Shown one piece after another: positions 1-12,193 of a stretch of DNA of 64,000 bases; within the stretch, counting starts at the first letter, position 1, and the number at the start of each line of letters is the position of its first letter. The translations under genes were made by a program, and so were the position numbers. Source of the DNA: Turbatrix aceti (taxonomy: Eukaryota > Nematoda > Chromadorea > Rhabditida > Panagrolaimidae); the NCBI GenBank assembly GCA_963969345.1, contig OZ017767.1:2747396-2811395 (forward strand). Reading direction: 5' to 3'. The notes beneath the pieces are model-generated. The model was given only the letters and a program-made list of their open reading frames with translations, was not told the origin of the DNA and did no database searches.

Positions 1-32
1 TTTGAAAAATGTCGTAAAATAACATTTTTGGC

Positions 33-2568
33 CTAAAAAAGCTTACTTTTCTTCTTGTCGAAAACCCTCACGTAGACATCGTCTTTCGGAAGCTGAGCGT
101 GGAAATGGTAGTGTTTGCAGGCGGCAATCTTGGACACAACGCCGTTGAGAAGCTGCACCTTCGCCCGGATATCCAGCAGCACCTGCTTATCCTCGTCGCT
201 CATTTCGTATTTCACGACCTGAGCCTTCTCAGCCTCGAGTTCCTGAGCCATGCTCGCAGCCATCGCTTTTACCTCCCGAATGTATCGCTCGGTCTCGGCA
301 CGCTCGGCCGCAGCTTCGGCGCGTTTGTGCGCGGTTTTGGCGGCCGCTTCCATATTTGCTAACTCAGCGATCCTGGCTTGGGCGTCGGTTACTTCCTCGG
401 CTACCTGATCGTGGAACTGCTTTTCGGCATGGGATACGTCATCGAGGCAGTCGTTTACGATACGTTTATGCTCGAGTTGGAACTGGTGTTCGATAAATTC
501 CAGCTTGGCTTTGGAGTAGTTCGCGTAGTATCGGTAGTTCTTGTCATCGTGGATCAGAATTGTGAAAAACAAAATCCCGGATATCGACAGACGATCTCCC
601 TAAAAATGCAAAAAAATGAAAAAGGAATTGCATCGGCCGGGAATCGAACCCGGGCCGCCCGCGTGGCAGGCGAGCATTCTACCACTGAACCACCGATGCT
701 TGCTTTTTGGCAGTTTGCGTCGCTTTACGTGGTGAAAGTCTAAGGCGCACTGCGTTTTCAAAAATTTTGTCCTTTTGGTGTTCAAAATTGTGGAAAAATG
801 CCCCATGGTTATAAAATATAACATACATGCTCCAGTAGCCGAGGTTCATCATTCGCGAGTGCTTCACCATTGACGAAGAAATCCCCCGCCAACGCGTTCA
901 CCTGGAATCCGGATTCTGCCCGCAGAATCGTCGCCCGAGTATTTCCAAGCGAATCACAGAGCTCCCGCTTTTCATCTTTTGCCAACGCCTGCCACGAATT
1001 CATAGAATCATCGTCAAAGAGCTGTACAACGCAGGGAGCGGTGACATCGCCGTAGATCAGCAACCTGAGAGATTCCAGCTCGCCGACGATCGCCGCGTTT
1101 TCGTCGCGCATTCTCTGATTCGCAGCTCGGAGCTCTTCGATGTCGTCGTTCTCCGGATCGCAGTGCGCCTTTGGCTGCATCATGATCGTCGCTGCTTTGG
1201 TCGCAAACGTAAAAGTTCGAATTGTCTCGGATGCAAAAACGGGATTGGGAGAGATGTTAGCCAGGATGGCGGCTTTTGAGTCACCCGAGAAGCAGACTTG
1301 GAGTAGCCGGGTGAGGACAGAATCTCGGTACTGGATGAACGAGGCGCCGGACGAGCGAGCGTCGATCACGCGTTGGAGGGCGAAGAGGCTCTTGTTGATG
1401 CATAAGCTCTCCTAAAAATCCCATTTTAGGTTCAAAAATCAGTAAAACCGCTCAAAAAACTCGTTTCTGAAATAAATAAGTCATAAATTAAAAAAATCAC
1501 CTTTTTTGAACTTTTTAGGCATAAAATTGCAATAAAACGCATTTTAAAAAATTTTTCAAAAATCAGTAAGATCGGTCGAAAAATTTGTTTTTGAACCAAA
1601 AAAGTCGAAAACCATTTTTTTTTACTTTTTAGGCAGAAAAGGCCAAAAATTGAAAAAAAAAATTTATTTTCGAAAATTGGAAAAATCGTTCGAGAAACTC
1701 GTTTGTTAACTAAAAAACTCAAAAATGTATCAAAAATCACTTTTTTGAACATTTCAGGCCAAAAACCCCCCAAATTCCCTAAAAACCGACCCTTTGCCTC
1801 GAATTGTCGTCGCTTATCTTCTCGGACCCCGCCAGGTCAACAAAGAAGCACTTTCCCAGAGTCACAGCCTTCTGGGTCGCTTTCTGTCGCCGAATCGTAA
1901 CCATGAAAACCGCGTGGCTCCTCGACGAGTGCTCATTCAAGATCATAGCCGCCGTCGTCCTCCTGGCGCACCCCGTCCTCCGAAGATGCTCAAACTGCTC
2001 GATCGACGATACATCCACTTCAGTCAACGACTCGACGTAGGGTTCATGCGTGCCCCGGACGCGCAGGGGCTTTCTTTCGGTGGTCAGCAGATCGTAGGCT
2101 TTCTCATTGAAGAGTTCATAGTAACTGACGGTGACCAGAGTCGCTTCGTGAAGCTTATTCTCGCTCAGGACCTCAAAAAGCTGGGCTGCGAAGCGCGGAA
2201 TGATGCCGGGATCCGCCGAGGTCCCAGACATGCTGTGGGTCTTGCCGCTGCCGGTCTGGCCGTAGGCGAGGAGGCACAGGTTCATGCCCCGGAGCACGTC
2301 GAGGACAGATCGCTGCATCACGGCTTCGTAGCACTCGGCCTGCGTCGCGGATGACGGCAAAACGGCATCGAAGGTGAACTAAAGATCACAAAAACCATGA
2401 ATTAATTTACACTCGTTCATAAAAACTTACTTGTTTGGCAGATTCGCCTTCGCCGGGAAAAATGACCGTCTGTTTATCATTTTCGTCATTTTCGACAAAG
2501 AAAAACGGTTTGATGTGATCAGGTACACCACCGCGGATTCGGGTAACTATCCTTACAGATTGAGCCAT
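33..2568 (-). CDS. Kinesin motor protein with FHA-like segment and coiled coil, probably partial
   Basis: This is a microtubule motor ATPase. Exons read on the minus strand: 2568-2431, 2378-1791, 1411-827 and 599 down to 47 or 33, all joined in phase 0. The P-loop GQTGSGKT is at residues 86-93, switch I SSRSH at 197-201, switch II DLAGSE at 227-232, INKSL at 247-251 and YRDSVLTRLL at about 270-279. After the motor, residues about 360-450 (VNGEAL, a GDRLSISG-type turn, FFTILIHDD) resemble a degenerate FHA domain split by an intron, which suggests kinesin-3. An Ala/Glu-rich coiled coil follows. The start is the MAQSVRIV methionine at 2568; an upstream in-frame ATG at 2601 is possible. At the left edge a GTAAGC donor (46-41) precedes a TAG at 35-33, so the gene either ends at 625 aa or, more likely, continues outside the window. 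Motor assignment is secure; FHA and subfamily are inferred. Confidence 0.85.
610..623 (-). terminator. Pol III oligo-T terminator of the tRNA-Gly
   Basis: A T5 run (623-619) and a T7 run (616-610) follow the tRNA 3' end by about 6 nt. The same T-rich stretch also forms the pyrimidine tract of the kinesin intron acceptor at 601-600, so one stretch may serve two polymerases. Confidence 0.6.
629..699 (-). tRNA. tRNA-Gly (GCC anticodon)
   Basis: This 71-nt cloverleaf has a 7-bp acceptor stem (GCATCGG with CCGATGC, discriminator A), a D-arm containing the A-box GGTTCAGTGGTAG, an anticodon arm with GCC in the loop, and a T-arm with the B-box GGTTCGATTCC. No intron is seen. T runs at 623-619 and 616-610 on the minus strand can end Pol III transcription. 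It lies in the sense orientation inside the 600-826 intron of the kinesin gene. The stems are intact, so it looks functional. Confidence 0.95.
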
Positions 2569-4900
2569 TGAAATAAAAACCCTGGAGTGAATAGAGGACA
2601 CTGCGCAGCGCGAGGGAGGGAGTAAAAAACGAAAAAACGCGCGCAGGCTGTTTTGAATGGAATTTTGCGCGCGCTTGAAGGCGCAGTCTTGGCAGGATCG
2701 TAAAAGGAAATAATTACCAAGCTCTGATCGTAATTAATTTTACTGTACACCGTTTTCTGAGTTTTATCATTGACAAAAAATTATTTACCTAAAAAAATAA
2801 AAAAATTTTAATGAAAGTATTATACAAAATGTGATTTTCAGATTTTTGTCCGTCGAAAATTAATAAATCTTTCTAAATAAATATTTATTAATTTTTTACC
2901 CCTTTTGACCTGATGTTTTTCGTTCCTTTATTTTTAGTCCAAATTGATGTCTTGGTGAACAAACAATGACGATGTGTCCGCGTCATCTTGGCTTTTTGCA
3001 CGTTTCTGAGAATTCAGTCAATTTAGAGGTTCGCTTTTTGATTTACTGTCAAAATTTTTGTCTTCTTTTCTAATTTTTGAACACGCCGCCGCCGCGAGCG
3101 TTTCTATTTCTAACGATGGCGCGCTGACAGGCATCTTGGGAGTTGGAAGACAGGCTATTGTCTTTTCTGCCGAGTCAGTGGTTTGGTTTTCGAACGGATT
3201 GGCGAAGCAAAAAGTGAGGGTGAGATGAGAGTTCCACTTTTTTTTAATCTTTTTTTTTGCGTCTGTTAAACAAAAAAAAAAGATACGATAGAGCCATTTT
3301 TATCCAAAATAGGATTACTTTTTCTTGGTTGGTTATTTTTTTGATGGCACCATATTACTTTCACATTTTAAATTTAGTGTTTTTTTACGACTGGACGCTT
3401 TATTTGGAGGCCAGCTGACGTCAAATTATTTTGGAAACGCATAATGAGGTGCCCTGGCACAGAATGACCGGATACACGTATGTATAATATACTATTTGGA
3501 TATCTGGACACTCGATAGCCGTCCTGGTGCATAAATGGTCCTCTGGGGGAGGTTGCCCTTTTTTGGCAGTAGAACTGTGGTCTGACAGACTGCCTACCCG
3601 GTACGGATTCTAATAGGCGTCATCAGTCGCCTATTCACGCCTGCCTGTGTTCTAAATTTGGCAACTACGCCGCCCTCAAAGATGACACTTCTTCCTTTTT
3701 TTAGAAAGTCAAAAAAAAAGTTATTTGTTTTGTGTGTGTTCATTCACAATTTGGATATTTTTGGTGGCTGGGAGGGACAACAAAACAAGGCCACATGTTT
3801 TCCCGAAAAACATGTGGATAATGGATATAAAAGACATTTGTCCCAGTTCACATGTCACAATTCGAAATAAATATTTCTTGGAGGTTATTAAGGGTCAACC
3901 CTTTTTTTAGATACAAAAAGTGTTTCCAGAAATCACTTTAAAATTGTATTTTATTTATTTTTTGCTTTTTCGAGATAAAAAAAGCTCGTAAATTGGGGTG
4001 CTTCGTCTGATTGAGCTGGCTGGCTTCACGCATCTCATTATTCCACCCAAGATAGATACATCTAGTCCACCCCCCACCCGAGACTTCCGGATACGAGATT
4101 TCTGTTTCTCTGTTTCTGGTGGACTCTGGCACGCATCAACCAACAGTGACAACTACTTGATGATTGGGCTCATGCGTGTGTTTTTCCACTATTTCTACCC
4201 AATTTGATGAGGCGCAGCGCTGCAACTGTTCATTCTTTGCTTTTTTTAATCTTTGGGTTACTCAAGAATTGGACCACTTTTTTTTTCGAGCGAATTGACG
4301 TTTGATTAAAAAAATTAAAAAAAAAATCTTTGAACTACGTCATTTTTTTCATTTTCAGCTTTTCAAAAATTTTCAAAAATTATTACTAAAAACTTTGTTG
4401 GTACCAAAAAGCGCATTTGAGAGGGGTTTTGGGGGTGGCTATCTAACCAACTCCTCAAAGTGTTTGTCAGACGACTCTCCAGAGAGGAACAAGTGATACT
4501 GCTTTTTTTGTTTTGTTCTTTTTCCTCTCTTTTTTTGGTTGCGCCGGCGCGAATTGCCGAGGAAGACCACACTTCCTTGGGTTGTCGTTTTTCGTCTTCC
4601 ATTTGATTTTGTCCGAAAAGTCATGCTTTGTTTGTTTGGCAATTAAAAAAAGTTACTGCGCATATGTATGTATGCCGAGTTTCTGTTTTGCAGCAGCTCG
4701 GGCGGTTCTTTGACTTGCCGGGTTGGGAGATGAGTTATTGGCACTTTGTACTATGTAAATAAATACTTGGGAACATTATCGTACATATTTTTTTTGTATT
4801 GGCGGGCTTTGGATAACATTTTGCGCGTAAAAATATTTTTAAAATAAATATTTAGATTTTTACGGTATTCTCAATTTTTTTTTGTTTTAAAATTTTTTTA
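2569..4900. other. Intergenic DNA between the divergent kinesin and globin genes
   Basis: No gene is recognised here. It is AT-rich with A/T homopolymers and GC-richer patches at 3430-3680 and 4520-4600. Promoters of both divergent genes should lie here. A TTTTTCAG acceptor ending at 4908, ten bases before the globin ATG, suggests a 5' UTR intron or trans-splice site. Confidence 0.5.
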
Positions 4901-4917
4901 TTTTTCAGAAATCAAAA

Positions 4918-5880
4918 ATGTTAGGCATCCTTCAATCCATGATGAAATCCCCGGCCAAGAGCCACCACCACCGTAGATCGTCATCCAAGCGTGGAAAACG
5001 ACGAAACAACAGTTGCGTGCCAAATTCGGCATCGATGAGCGGCGTCGCAAAAATGATGGCCGCATCCCGGCTCGCTGCCTTCGATTCACCCCAGGAACCC
5101 CTGCCTGCCCCCATCGTCGATGGCCACCGTATTTTCAGCCGGTACTCCGGCAGAGCACTCGCGCTCGAAGACGAACACTTCGAAGCCATCGTCGAGAGTT
5201 ACATTCGCATCGACGATAAATACGCTTTTTTCGAAGACATTTTTGTGAAACTCTTCATCGTTGATGACCCTGAAATTGCCGAGATTTTTGGTCTTGCAAA
5301 GTTGAGTGAAAAAGAGCTTCGACGGAGAAATGCATTCAGAACTCATATTTGCAAGTTTCTTCGGTTCATGACAACTTTGGTGGACATGTTGTTGAAGAAG
5401 GGGCGTGAAGATGAGTTTATTCATATTATTCGGTAAGTTTTTTTTTTGAAAATGAGATTTCACTGAAAACAGAGTTTTTTTTCAGTATCGTCGGACGACA
5501 ACACTGTCAGGTAAGACGCATAAGTTTTACGGCAGCCCGCTGGTTGTCGTTCAAGACAGCGCTTCTCAACGCGTTCATGAAGCTCGGCGACCCCGATCGA
5601 ACGACCTATGCATGGACTATTTTTATCGGTTTTCTCATTTCTGAAATCAAAGACGCCTACCTCTCTCATGTTTGTTTTTTTTAGCATTTTGTAACAATTT
5701 TTTTTGATTCTGGAAAAAAATTCATTTTTTAAGCAAAATTTTTTTGCAAAATTGTGCATAAATAAAAATTTTTAGGTACGCCACCTCCGCTCAAATTCGA
5801 TGCCACAAGTCCTTGAAACGTACTCTCTCAACTACAAACGAAGAGATTCCGGTAATTGTCCGCACATTGGGGAAGAATAA
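4918..5880 (+). CDS. Globin-domain protein (nematode globin-like family), three exons
   Basis: This is a haem-binding globin of unknown specific role. Exons are 4918-5432, 5486-5669 and 5776-5880, with donors GTAAGT and GTTTGT, acceptors TTTTCAG and TTTTTAG, and 267 codons plus TAA. About 80 residues of basic, Ser-rich N-terminal extension precede the fold. Globin hallmarks: IFEDIF-like B helix region, IFGL in the CD region, His in FRTH as candidate distal E7, and His in VGRQH as candidate proximal F8, 35 residues later (a few more than in neuroglobin). A Trp-containing G helix (AARWLSF) and an H-helix-like AWTIFIGFL follow. The tail (NCPHIGEE) is short. The TAA overlaps an AATAAA. A GTAAGA at 5511 could be a cryptic donor, but reading through it preserves the globin fold. 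Family is fairly sure; ligand and role are not visible. Confidence 0.8.
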
Positions 5881-6105
5881 ATTATTCATGAACGCATTCA
5901 TTCATTCATTTACTAATTCTTCCACTCACTTTCTTCGGCTTTCTTTCAACAACCAAAAAAATATGTATCCATTTATTGGATTCCTTCCTTTTTTTCTTCC
6001 TTTTTCAATTTTTTTATGAATATTTACTATACTTTCAGATTCTGTTTTTTTTGTTTGTTTGTTTGTACGTATAATTTTTTTGTGTACGCTTTTGTGTTGA
6101 ACAAA

Positions 6106-6130
6106 AAATAAATAAATAAATAAATAAATA
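6106..6130 (+). repeat. AAAT microsatellite
   Basis: About six consecutive AAAT units sit in the 3' intergenic space between the convergent globin and WDR20-type genes. The surrounding 5881-6609 is AT-rich with no other feature seen. Confidence 0.85.
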
Positions 6131-6609
6131 CACATTATTTTTTTGTTGTAATTTGATTTTTCATTTGTCTGCGAGGCCAAAAAAACAACCAAAAAATGCT
6201 GTTTAATTTCTGAAAAAAACTGACTTCGGTCAATTTTTTTATGTTTTGAAAAATGTCGGAAAAATTTTTTTTGAATATCGATACATACAAAATCCGGCTT
6301 CTTCGGAGTCGATTATGCTTTTCTTCCGGCACTAATGAAATAAAAAACTCCGTGACAATCTCCAAAAAAATTTACTTCCTTCAAGAAAATCTAAATTTCA
6401 CTAAAAAATAAAATTCAATCAATTTTTTTTATTATTGAATAAAAATCTGGCACTTTTAAACCCCAAAAAAAAACCAACGCCAACAAAAACTGGAAACTTT
6501 ATTGTCCACATAAAAATTTACAGTAACTTTCTCTTTTCCGCATACTAATACAGTACAATGTTGTGTGAAAAAAAAATGTCACAAGAAGTCGAAGTAAAAA
6601 ATCCGCCCA

Positions 6610-9600
6610 TCAGCACTTGGACGCCATCTCATCCACGGCACTCGTCGTCGTTTTTCCGGATCCAATGGAGTGATGCCTGCGCCGTTTCGTGCGCCCCGGT
6701 CTCGCCCAGGTGACTATGTATCCCTCCTGGCAGCCGGTGACTACGCATTCCTCGAGAAACGCGAGCGCTGTTAGCCTTTCGTGGGCCACTTTTTTGCTGA
6801 CGAGGGGTTCGATGATCGGCACTTGGTCCAGTCTCGGGCAGATTGCCGAGCCAAAAATTGGAGGGGATTCTTTCTCGGTGCCGGATTCAGTCGTTGATGA
6901 AACTGGAGATTCTGCGCCGTTCGCGTAGCCGTTAGCGTGGTTGGAAGAGTGACTGGACGAGTGGCTGTTGCCGCCGGTAAGTCGGCCGAGACTACAAAAA
7001 TTATGAATTTAAAAAGAAAATACTTAAAAAAAATTTTTTCAAAAAATGAACCATTTTTTCCAAAAAGAAACCCAATTTTTTTCAGCAAAAACAAACAAAC
7101 ATTGCTTCGACAAAAATGAAACTATTTTTTTTTCTCGAAAAAAAAAAATTCTCCAAAAATAAACCTTATTTTTTTGCAAAAATACATTTTTATCCAAAAA
7201 TGAATGCTAATTTCTTATCAAAAATAGTTTCAAAAAAAACATTTCCCAGATTTTTTTTGAAAACAAAAAAATACAAAAAAAAATAAAAAAAACTAAAAAC
7301 CACTTTTTTTCAAAAAAAGTGTTGTCAAAAATTTTTTTTGAATAAATATTTTTTAATATTCTTAAACAAAATATTTTTTTTTAAACAAAACAAAAAAAAC
7401 TATTATAAAAATAAAAAAAGTTTATAAAAAATTTTTTGAACTCACCCAAGTCGATTGCCGAAGCTGAATCCCCGTCGATGCCGTTTCTGTTTGGTCTTGC
7501 TGGTGTTGAAGACCGAGTGATTGTTGCTATTAGCAACAGTCGGGTCATCCTCGCTGGTGACACTCGTCGTCATGACCCCCTGGGCAGATTCCGGCCGTAT
7601 GTGTATGACCGTAGGCATGAACACCGGATTCGAGAGGACATCTTCTGCCACGTCCCAGAGCAAAAGTTGCGTGTCGTGGCCTACCGATCCAATTCTATAC
7701 CCCGTAAATGGTCTCCTCGGTGGATCAGAAACGACAGTAACCGAATTCGAATTCAAATTTGAATTTGTATTATTCAAATTCGAATTTGCAGTGCCATTGA
7801 CCGCAGCTGTCGGCAGTTTGAGGAGGGGCGGAGGCGGAGGGGTGTCTCGATCGAGAGTCGCTGTCGGAGCCTGCTCGCATCCATACTCATTCACCGCCGC
7901 GGTCGTATAGACAATATTCCTCACGGATTCGACCGACCCTTCATCGTCGTCGTCCAGCGAACAGGTCGAGTCCCCAGAAGACAAACCAACCGCAAAGGGG
8001 TCAAACGCGACTTTTGAGATCCAGGATTTGTGGCCCTGGCCTCGGCAGACGACCCGCTTTTCAGCGAGGCTGTATACGCAGAGCAGATCGTCTTCGCCGC
8101 CGGTCGCGACGAGTTGGCCGTCCGGGCTGAACGCGAGGCAGAGCAGGCCACCGAAGTAGGCCTTCATCGTTGCGACGCACTCGAAGCGGTTGTAATCGAT
8201 GACCCGGAGGAAGCCGTCCTGCGAGACGACGCCGAGGAGAAGGGTGCCGCCCGGAATTTCACAAAACTCAAATTCGTTGATTGCACTGCTACCCGTGCCA
8301 ATGGCCATCCTGCGAAGGGGGTTTCGCTGTTGCTTAGTTTTTACCGAATAGACTGTAAATCCGTCACCCTGAAAAATTTTAAAAATAGAAAAAAAAATGC
8401 AAAAACTCTCAAAAAATTATAAAATGTTATTTTTTAACAAAAAAAAGTATCAAAAAATTACTTTTTGAAAAAAAAATTCGCAAAAGTTAAAAAAAATTAT
8501 TTTTGGTAAAAAATCTAAAACAAAACTCAAAATTGAAGAAAAAGAAAAAAATGATATTACTTTGAACCAGAGTTGTTCGATGCTCACCAAATTGCTCCTG
8601 CTTACTGCTCGCTCCTGCTCAGCTCACGAGCGCGAGCGGAGCGAGCGCGAAAAATTGGAGTGCTCAATGAGCATGAGCAGAGCGAGCACGAAAATTTGAA
8701 TTGCTCAAAGAGCGCGAGCAGAGCGAGCGCGAGAAATTTTTAAAATGAGCACTGCTCACTATAAATTTAGTGCTACAAATACAAAAATACTGGTAGTTTC
8801 GATCAAAAACACCATGTTGGAGGTATCTCCAAGCAATATGCGGTATTTCTTTTAGCAAAGGACTGAATTTGTGACTCAAAATTCACTATTCTTGTGTGAG
8901 CCATTTTCGCTCATTGCTCGCTCCTGCTCGACTCACGAGCGTGAGCAGAGCAAGAGCAGAGGATCTGAGAATAAAAGAGCGCGAGCGGAGCGAGCGCGAA
9001 AATTTTAGAAACTCAAAGAGCATGAGCAGAGCGAGCACGAAAAATTGAATTGCTCAAAGAGCGCGAGCAGAGCGAGCGCTGAAAATGGCCGAATTCAACA
9101 ACTCTGCTTTGAACAAAAATTGCAAAAAAAATATAAAAATCCGATTTTTTTTTATGATAAAAAAAGGGAAAAAATTCCCAAATGCTCAAAAAAATTTCCT
9201 AAATTTTTGGTTAATAGTCGTTTTCAAAAAATATTATTTTGGTGAAATAATTTTTAAAAATCTAAAAAACACCCGAATATCGAAAAAAATTGAAATTTCA
9301 AAAATTTATTTATATTTGAAAAAAAAGTCTTCAAAATCTATGAAAACCAACCTGTTTAAAGACCTGATACACTGGAGGATCACTAAAGCATGATAATGCT
9401 TCGTTGTACTCGTAAATATTGCCCGAAGCATGACTAACAGCAAAACACGTTGGTTGATTGGGAATCCACTTGATGCACGTCACCGACGTCTTTTCAATGT
9501 TACGGTCTTCGTTGAAGAGTCGCGATGGAACGACGTCCTTCTGCAGGGGATCGATGAGTTGTACCTGACCGGCGCTAAAGCCGATGACGAGTGGCACAGA

Positions 9601-10539
9601 GCCGACACGGGCTGTCTGTGAGTTGAAGTCGTGACACGTCGGAAACGTGCCTTTGTATACCCGCTTGTCGATTGGAAGCGATAAATTAGGTGTCCCGTGG
9701 ATGCTCCTGCAGCGAAAATTGATCATTTTACAGTGAAAAATGCGGTCAAAATAAGTTTTCAAAGACTTACACGTAATCAAAAACAAAAAGCTCTCGACCT
9801 ATGTTGAAGCAGATCTTGTCGGTGTAATTTTCTTCGTCTTCGGCAGAAGACGGAAACGTCACAAATGATACGCGAACCGGACAGTTTGGCACAGCGTTGA
9901 TACCCTGAAGCAAAAAAAACCGTAAACTCGTATCTCGACAAAAAAATCGCGGCAAGAGTTCAACTTTCAACTCCCCCGACAAAATGCAACCGTTTGTTTT
10001 CCACCACGAAAAAAATTCAAGATAAGAACGTGAGCAAAAAAAACTGATAAAAAATTTTGGCCAATCAATTTTACAAAAAAACCGTAAACTCGTATTTTTC
10101 AGAAAAAAATCACAACACGAGTTCAACTTTTCACTCCCCCACCAAAAAATTCCGTCTTCTCCCCCAAACTCACGGTAGTAGCCGCAAACGTAGCCTTATT
10201 AGGTCTATAATACGTTGCGACAGTCATCTTTCTGTACACTCCGTCGGGGGTTGTGAGATGACTCTTGATTTCCTCCTTGACAGGTGTGGCCGTCGTCGGC
10301 GAAGGCTGATTCTGGCTCTGTAGTTGTGGAATGCCGCCGCTAATCACCGGATGTGGTACGATAGAACTGGGCGAAGGATGCGAGACAAAGAGACTCGATG
10401 GCACGTAGGATGATGCTGCGTCTGAGTCACCGGTTGGCGTGATGGGTGATGGACGATTGAGTACAGTCGAGGAAGAAGAGGAAGCGTTTGTCGTTGTCGT
10501 CGCGCAGCCACCACCACCACCCCCGTAGCCGGCGTGCAT
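6610..10539 (-). CDS. wdr-20: WD40 protein of the WDR20/DMWD family, five exons
   Basis: In animals WDR20 binds and activates the USP12/USP46 deubiquitinases together with WDR48; that role is inferred from family. Exons read on minus: 10539-10174, 9904-9771, 9706-9352, 8368-7446 and 6991-6610. All phases agree and give 719 aa. Family landmarks in order: KEEIKSHLTTPDGVY near the N-terminus, CPVRVSFV, ICFNIGREL, DKRVYKGT, PTCHDFN, GFSAGQVQLIDP, NEFEF, SQDGFLRV, YFGGLLC, SPDGQLVATGGEDD, GHKSWISKVAFDP, GSVGHDTQLLLWD, then CPRLDQVP, KKVAHERLTALAFLE and ACQEG-like GCQEGYIVTWARPG at the end. Insertions typical of the family are Asn/Ser/Pro-rich and disordered. The N-terminal 85 residues are low complexity. 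The ATG at 10539 is the first in frame; the frame stays open upstream to a TGA near 10620. It converges with the globin gene. Confidence 0.93.
8561..9113. repeat. Foldback repeat inside a WDR20 intron
   Basis: The ends are imperfect inverted repeats (TTGAACCAGAGTTGTT at 8562 and AACAACTCTGCTTTGAA at 9097). The interior has two blocks (8590-8760 and 8905-9085) built from shuffled GAGCGCGAGCAGAGCGAGCG-type words, themselves near-palindromic. The structure suggests a non-autonomous foldback/MITE-like insertion. No clear target duplication was found. It lies wholly within the 8369-9351 intron. Confidence 0.6.
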
Positions 10540-12193
10540 ATTATTCAGCAGAAATCTCGTAGATGCCGACGACGATGTTCGAGTTTGACAAAACCCATCA
10601 ACATCCTTTTCTCAAGCCGAGGAGCCTGGCATATCCACGAGCTTCGTTCTCACCACGAAAACTTGATTCAATAGTAAAAATAAATACGGTAGCGGTGACA
10701 AGTGACAGTAATAATTATAATAATAATAAGTAGTAACAAAAAATAGAGGAGTAATAAAAACTCTGGATAACATTACTCTTTTCTTTTTTTTTCCCCGAGT
10801 TGGTTCGCTTGGCAAAGTGTCACCCAATCCCCAAAGTGCACGGTTACACGGACGAACTCCAGAAGTTTGAACGAGAGATATGCTTTTTTTTACACGCTTG
10901 CTGCTGCTTGCTCCGCTGGCTTGCTTTGGTTGTTTGTTGTCACCACCATCGCCACCGGCGGTGGCAACGTGACGCGACAGAACAGCGAGCAAAAGCACAC
11001 GCACCGGGAGTGACATGAGTGAATGGACAGGACAAATTACGTGAAATCCTTGATGCATGCAGGATTTTTTCTCTAAGTTTTGGCAGATCATCCTGGTGGT
11101 TACGATGTGGTATTTTGAGGAAACACATTTGGAAAACAAAATCTGTCAAGAATGCGTGTCTTTTCTGGGAGAAAGTCAACTTTGTACAACACAAAATTCA
11201 TTTAAAAAAAAGTGCATTTTCTGAATCATGAATAATCGAGAGACCAAGCAATCATTGAAAAAAAGTCATTTACATCTTTGAGACTTTTTTGATTACAAAT
11301 ATTTTTTTTAAACATTTTTTTTATTGTAATTTAAAAAAAACATCACTAAATCGATGCTTGAATTTTATAGTTTCAATTTTTCTACAAAAAAATTGACAAA
11401 AAATTGTGTGAAGCAAGACTCCGCAGATTTCTGGCGACAAAAAAATTTCTTCTATTTAATTCTACAATTTTTTCTATGATACTTCAAAAAAATACATTTG
11501 CAAATAAAAAATTTTTCTCGTGCAACATTTTTTTTTGAAAATTTTTGATTTTTTCAAATTTTTTTTGATCCGAAATCGAAGGATGATTGAAATGCAACTG
11601 ATAAAAAAAACTTCTATCGCCTTATTGGATTGACCGCCAACATGTTACAAATTGCCTTTGGCGCTAATTATCACAAATTTCTATTTTACGCAAAAAACAT
11701 CTTCGTCGTGGTTTTTCTCCAAAACGAAAAAAATCCCTTCAAAGTTACCATATTGATTCCATCTTCTTTTCCATGCATCCAGAAATTCAAATATTTTTTC
11801 GTCCATAAAAACCAACTTTTGGGTCACCGGTAATTGCGCGCCTGTTCCCCTCCCCCCTCCGATATCTCACCGCAACAACCTTAGTTTAGCTTTAAAAATT
11901 GAGAAAAGACGGCATTCGGCCCGCGACCCGCGCTCTACCGCGGCTGACACCATGCCCTCGGAGCCACTTATGCTTGACCGGCGAGCGTGGGAGCCATCAA
12001 CCTGTCGTCTCTCATCGTCCCCCCCTAAAAGTTGGCCTTTTTTCAGTCAGGCGGGGCATACATAATTTTTTTAGTCGATCGTCGTCTTCGTCGTTTGTCT
12101 GCTGCCACAAATCAAATCACCGCTTTCTCCTCTGCTGCGCTGTTGGTATTTTTCCTTCTCCTTCATTCATTACTCATCCGACTTTCTGCCAAA
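10540..12193. other. Intergenic DNA between divergent WDR20-type and NEK-type genes
   Basis: No gene is recognised. A GC-richer stretch at 10790-11040 and another at 11890-12040 flank AT-rich DNA. Promoters for both genes are expected here; no specific element could be identified with confidence. Confidence 0.4.

Noticed and set aside
1432..1773. Open minus-strand frame with Phe/Lys-rich peptide
   Set aside because: It is the AT-rich kinesin intron between well-supported exons; composition reflects A/T runs.
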